DNA of 64,000 bases from Xanthobacteraceae bacterium. Its GTDB lineage: Bacteria > Pseudomonadota > Alphaproteobacteria > Rhizobiales > Xanthobacteraceae. Positions 63,843 through 64,000 of the stretch are shown here, piece after piece. How positions within the stretch are numbered: the stretch's first letter is position 1; each line of letters opens with the position of its first letter. The stretch covers positions 18,702 through 82,701 of the forward strand of contig JARLIY010000024.1 of the NCBI GenBank assembly GCA_031291475.1. Reading direction: 5' to 3'. A program made the position numbers and the translations under genes. Under the pieces are notes generated by a model. The model worked only from the letters and a program-made list of their open reading frames with translations. It had not been told where the DNA came from and made no database searches.

Positions 63843-64000
63843 GGTGCCCGCGTGGCCCTTCTGTATGGACCGGCCGCGCGTTGCAAGCCGAAAGTGATGA
63901 TTTGGAGAAAGTCGGTCTTGCGCTTCTGTATCCGGCCCATTGATGGAGCGTTCGAGCTCCTGGCCATCATGGATATCCGCGCGCGCTCGATCTCATTCGC
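63843..64000. other. Window end, no gene assigned
   Basis: No supported reading frame is seen in the last 158 bases; a gene may begin or end beyond the window. Confidence 0.4.

Noticed and set aside
1..64000. CRISPR arrays, tRNA and rRNA genes
   Set aside because: No regularly spaced repeats, cloverleaf or rRNA-like sequence was recognised on reading; a covariance-model search was not possible.

Overview
The window looks like chromosome of a facultatively anaerobic alphaproteobacterium, most likely Hyphomicrobiales (Rhodopseudomonas/Rhodoplanes/Bradyrhizobium-like). The reasons are high G+C, the DUF6471-carrying IS1595-type element, and protein sequences that resemble the Rhodopseudomonas palustris bad/hba and Thauera aromatica bcr/had/oah/dch sets. 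It reads as one large island for anaerobic breakdown of aromatic compounds.

Layout. 1-3.2 kb: two branched-chain-type ABC ATPases, a MarR regulator and an enamidase-like amidohydrolase. 3.4-7.0 kb: a 3.65-kb IS1595-family element with 26-bp terminal inverted repeats and five passenger genes, including a HicB/HicA-like pair. 7.4-8.8 kb: a hemerythrin and a decayed CocE/NonD hydrolase. 8.9-16.2 kb: a molybdopterin oxidoreductase divergent from a transhydroxylase/resorcinol-hydroxylase-type enzyme (large subunit, two cupins, iron-sulfur subunit). 16.4-22.8 kb (minus): an acyl-CoA operon with a benzoate/4-hydroxybenzoate-CoA ligase, two acyl-CoA dehydrogenases, two enoyl-CoA hydratases and a BadH-like dehydrogenase. 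23.0-26.8 kb: 4-hydroxybenzoyl-CoA reductase (hcrCAB). 27.0-29.4 kb: RidA, a Crp/Fnr regulator, an Rrf2 (BadM-like) regulator and a GNAT. 29.6-39.1 kb (minus): an apparently eleven-gene operon had-oah-dch-bcrCBAD-fdx-hemerythrin-GNAT-GNAT for benzoyl-CoA reduction. 39.3-42.4 kb: korAB and a ferritin-like protein. 42.5-47.1 kb: a full ABC uptake system. 47.2-53.0 kb: phenylacetate-CoA ligase and padBCD. 53.0-57.1 kb: a hemerythrin, an orphan ABC ATPase and two membrane enzymes, one with a frameshift at a ten-base homopolymer. 57.4-59.7 kb: a DUF6455-like protein, hemN and a MIP18-type Fe-S assembly factor. 61.5-63.8 kb: a Tat-exported thiamine-diphosphate enzyme followed by cytochrome c.

How it fits together. 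Aromatic acids are taken up, activated to CoA thioesters, and converted to benzoyl-CoA through 4-hydroxybenzoyl-CoA reductase or through phenylacetyl-CoA oxidation. BcrABCD then reduces the ring with ferredoxin recharged by KorAB, and Dch, Had and Oah open it. Separately, the transhydroxylase-type enzyme and the periplasmic ThDP enzyme plus cytochrome resemble the hydroxyhydroquinone route for resorcinol-type compounds.

The strongest unifying signal is regulatory. Eight FNR-type palindromes (TTGAY-N4-RTCAA) lie in the intergenic regions of nearly all these modules. The window also holds one regulator from each of the three families (Fnr, MarR, Rrf2) that control benzoate degradation in R. palustris.
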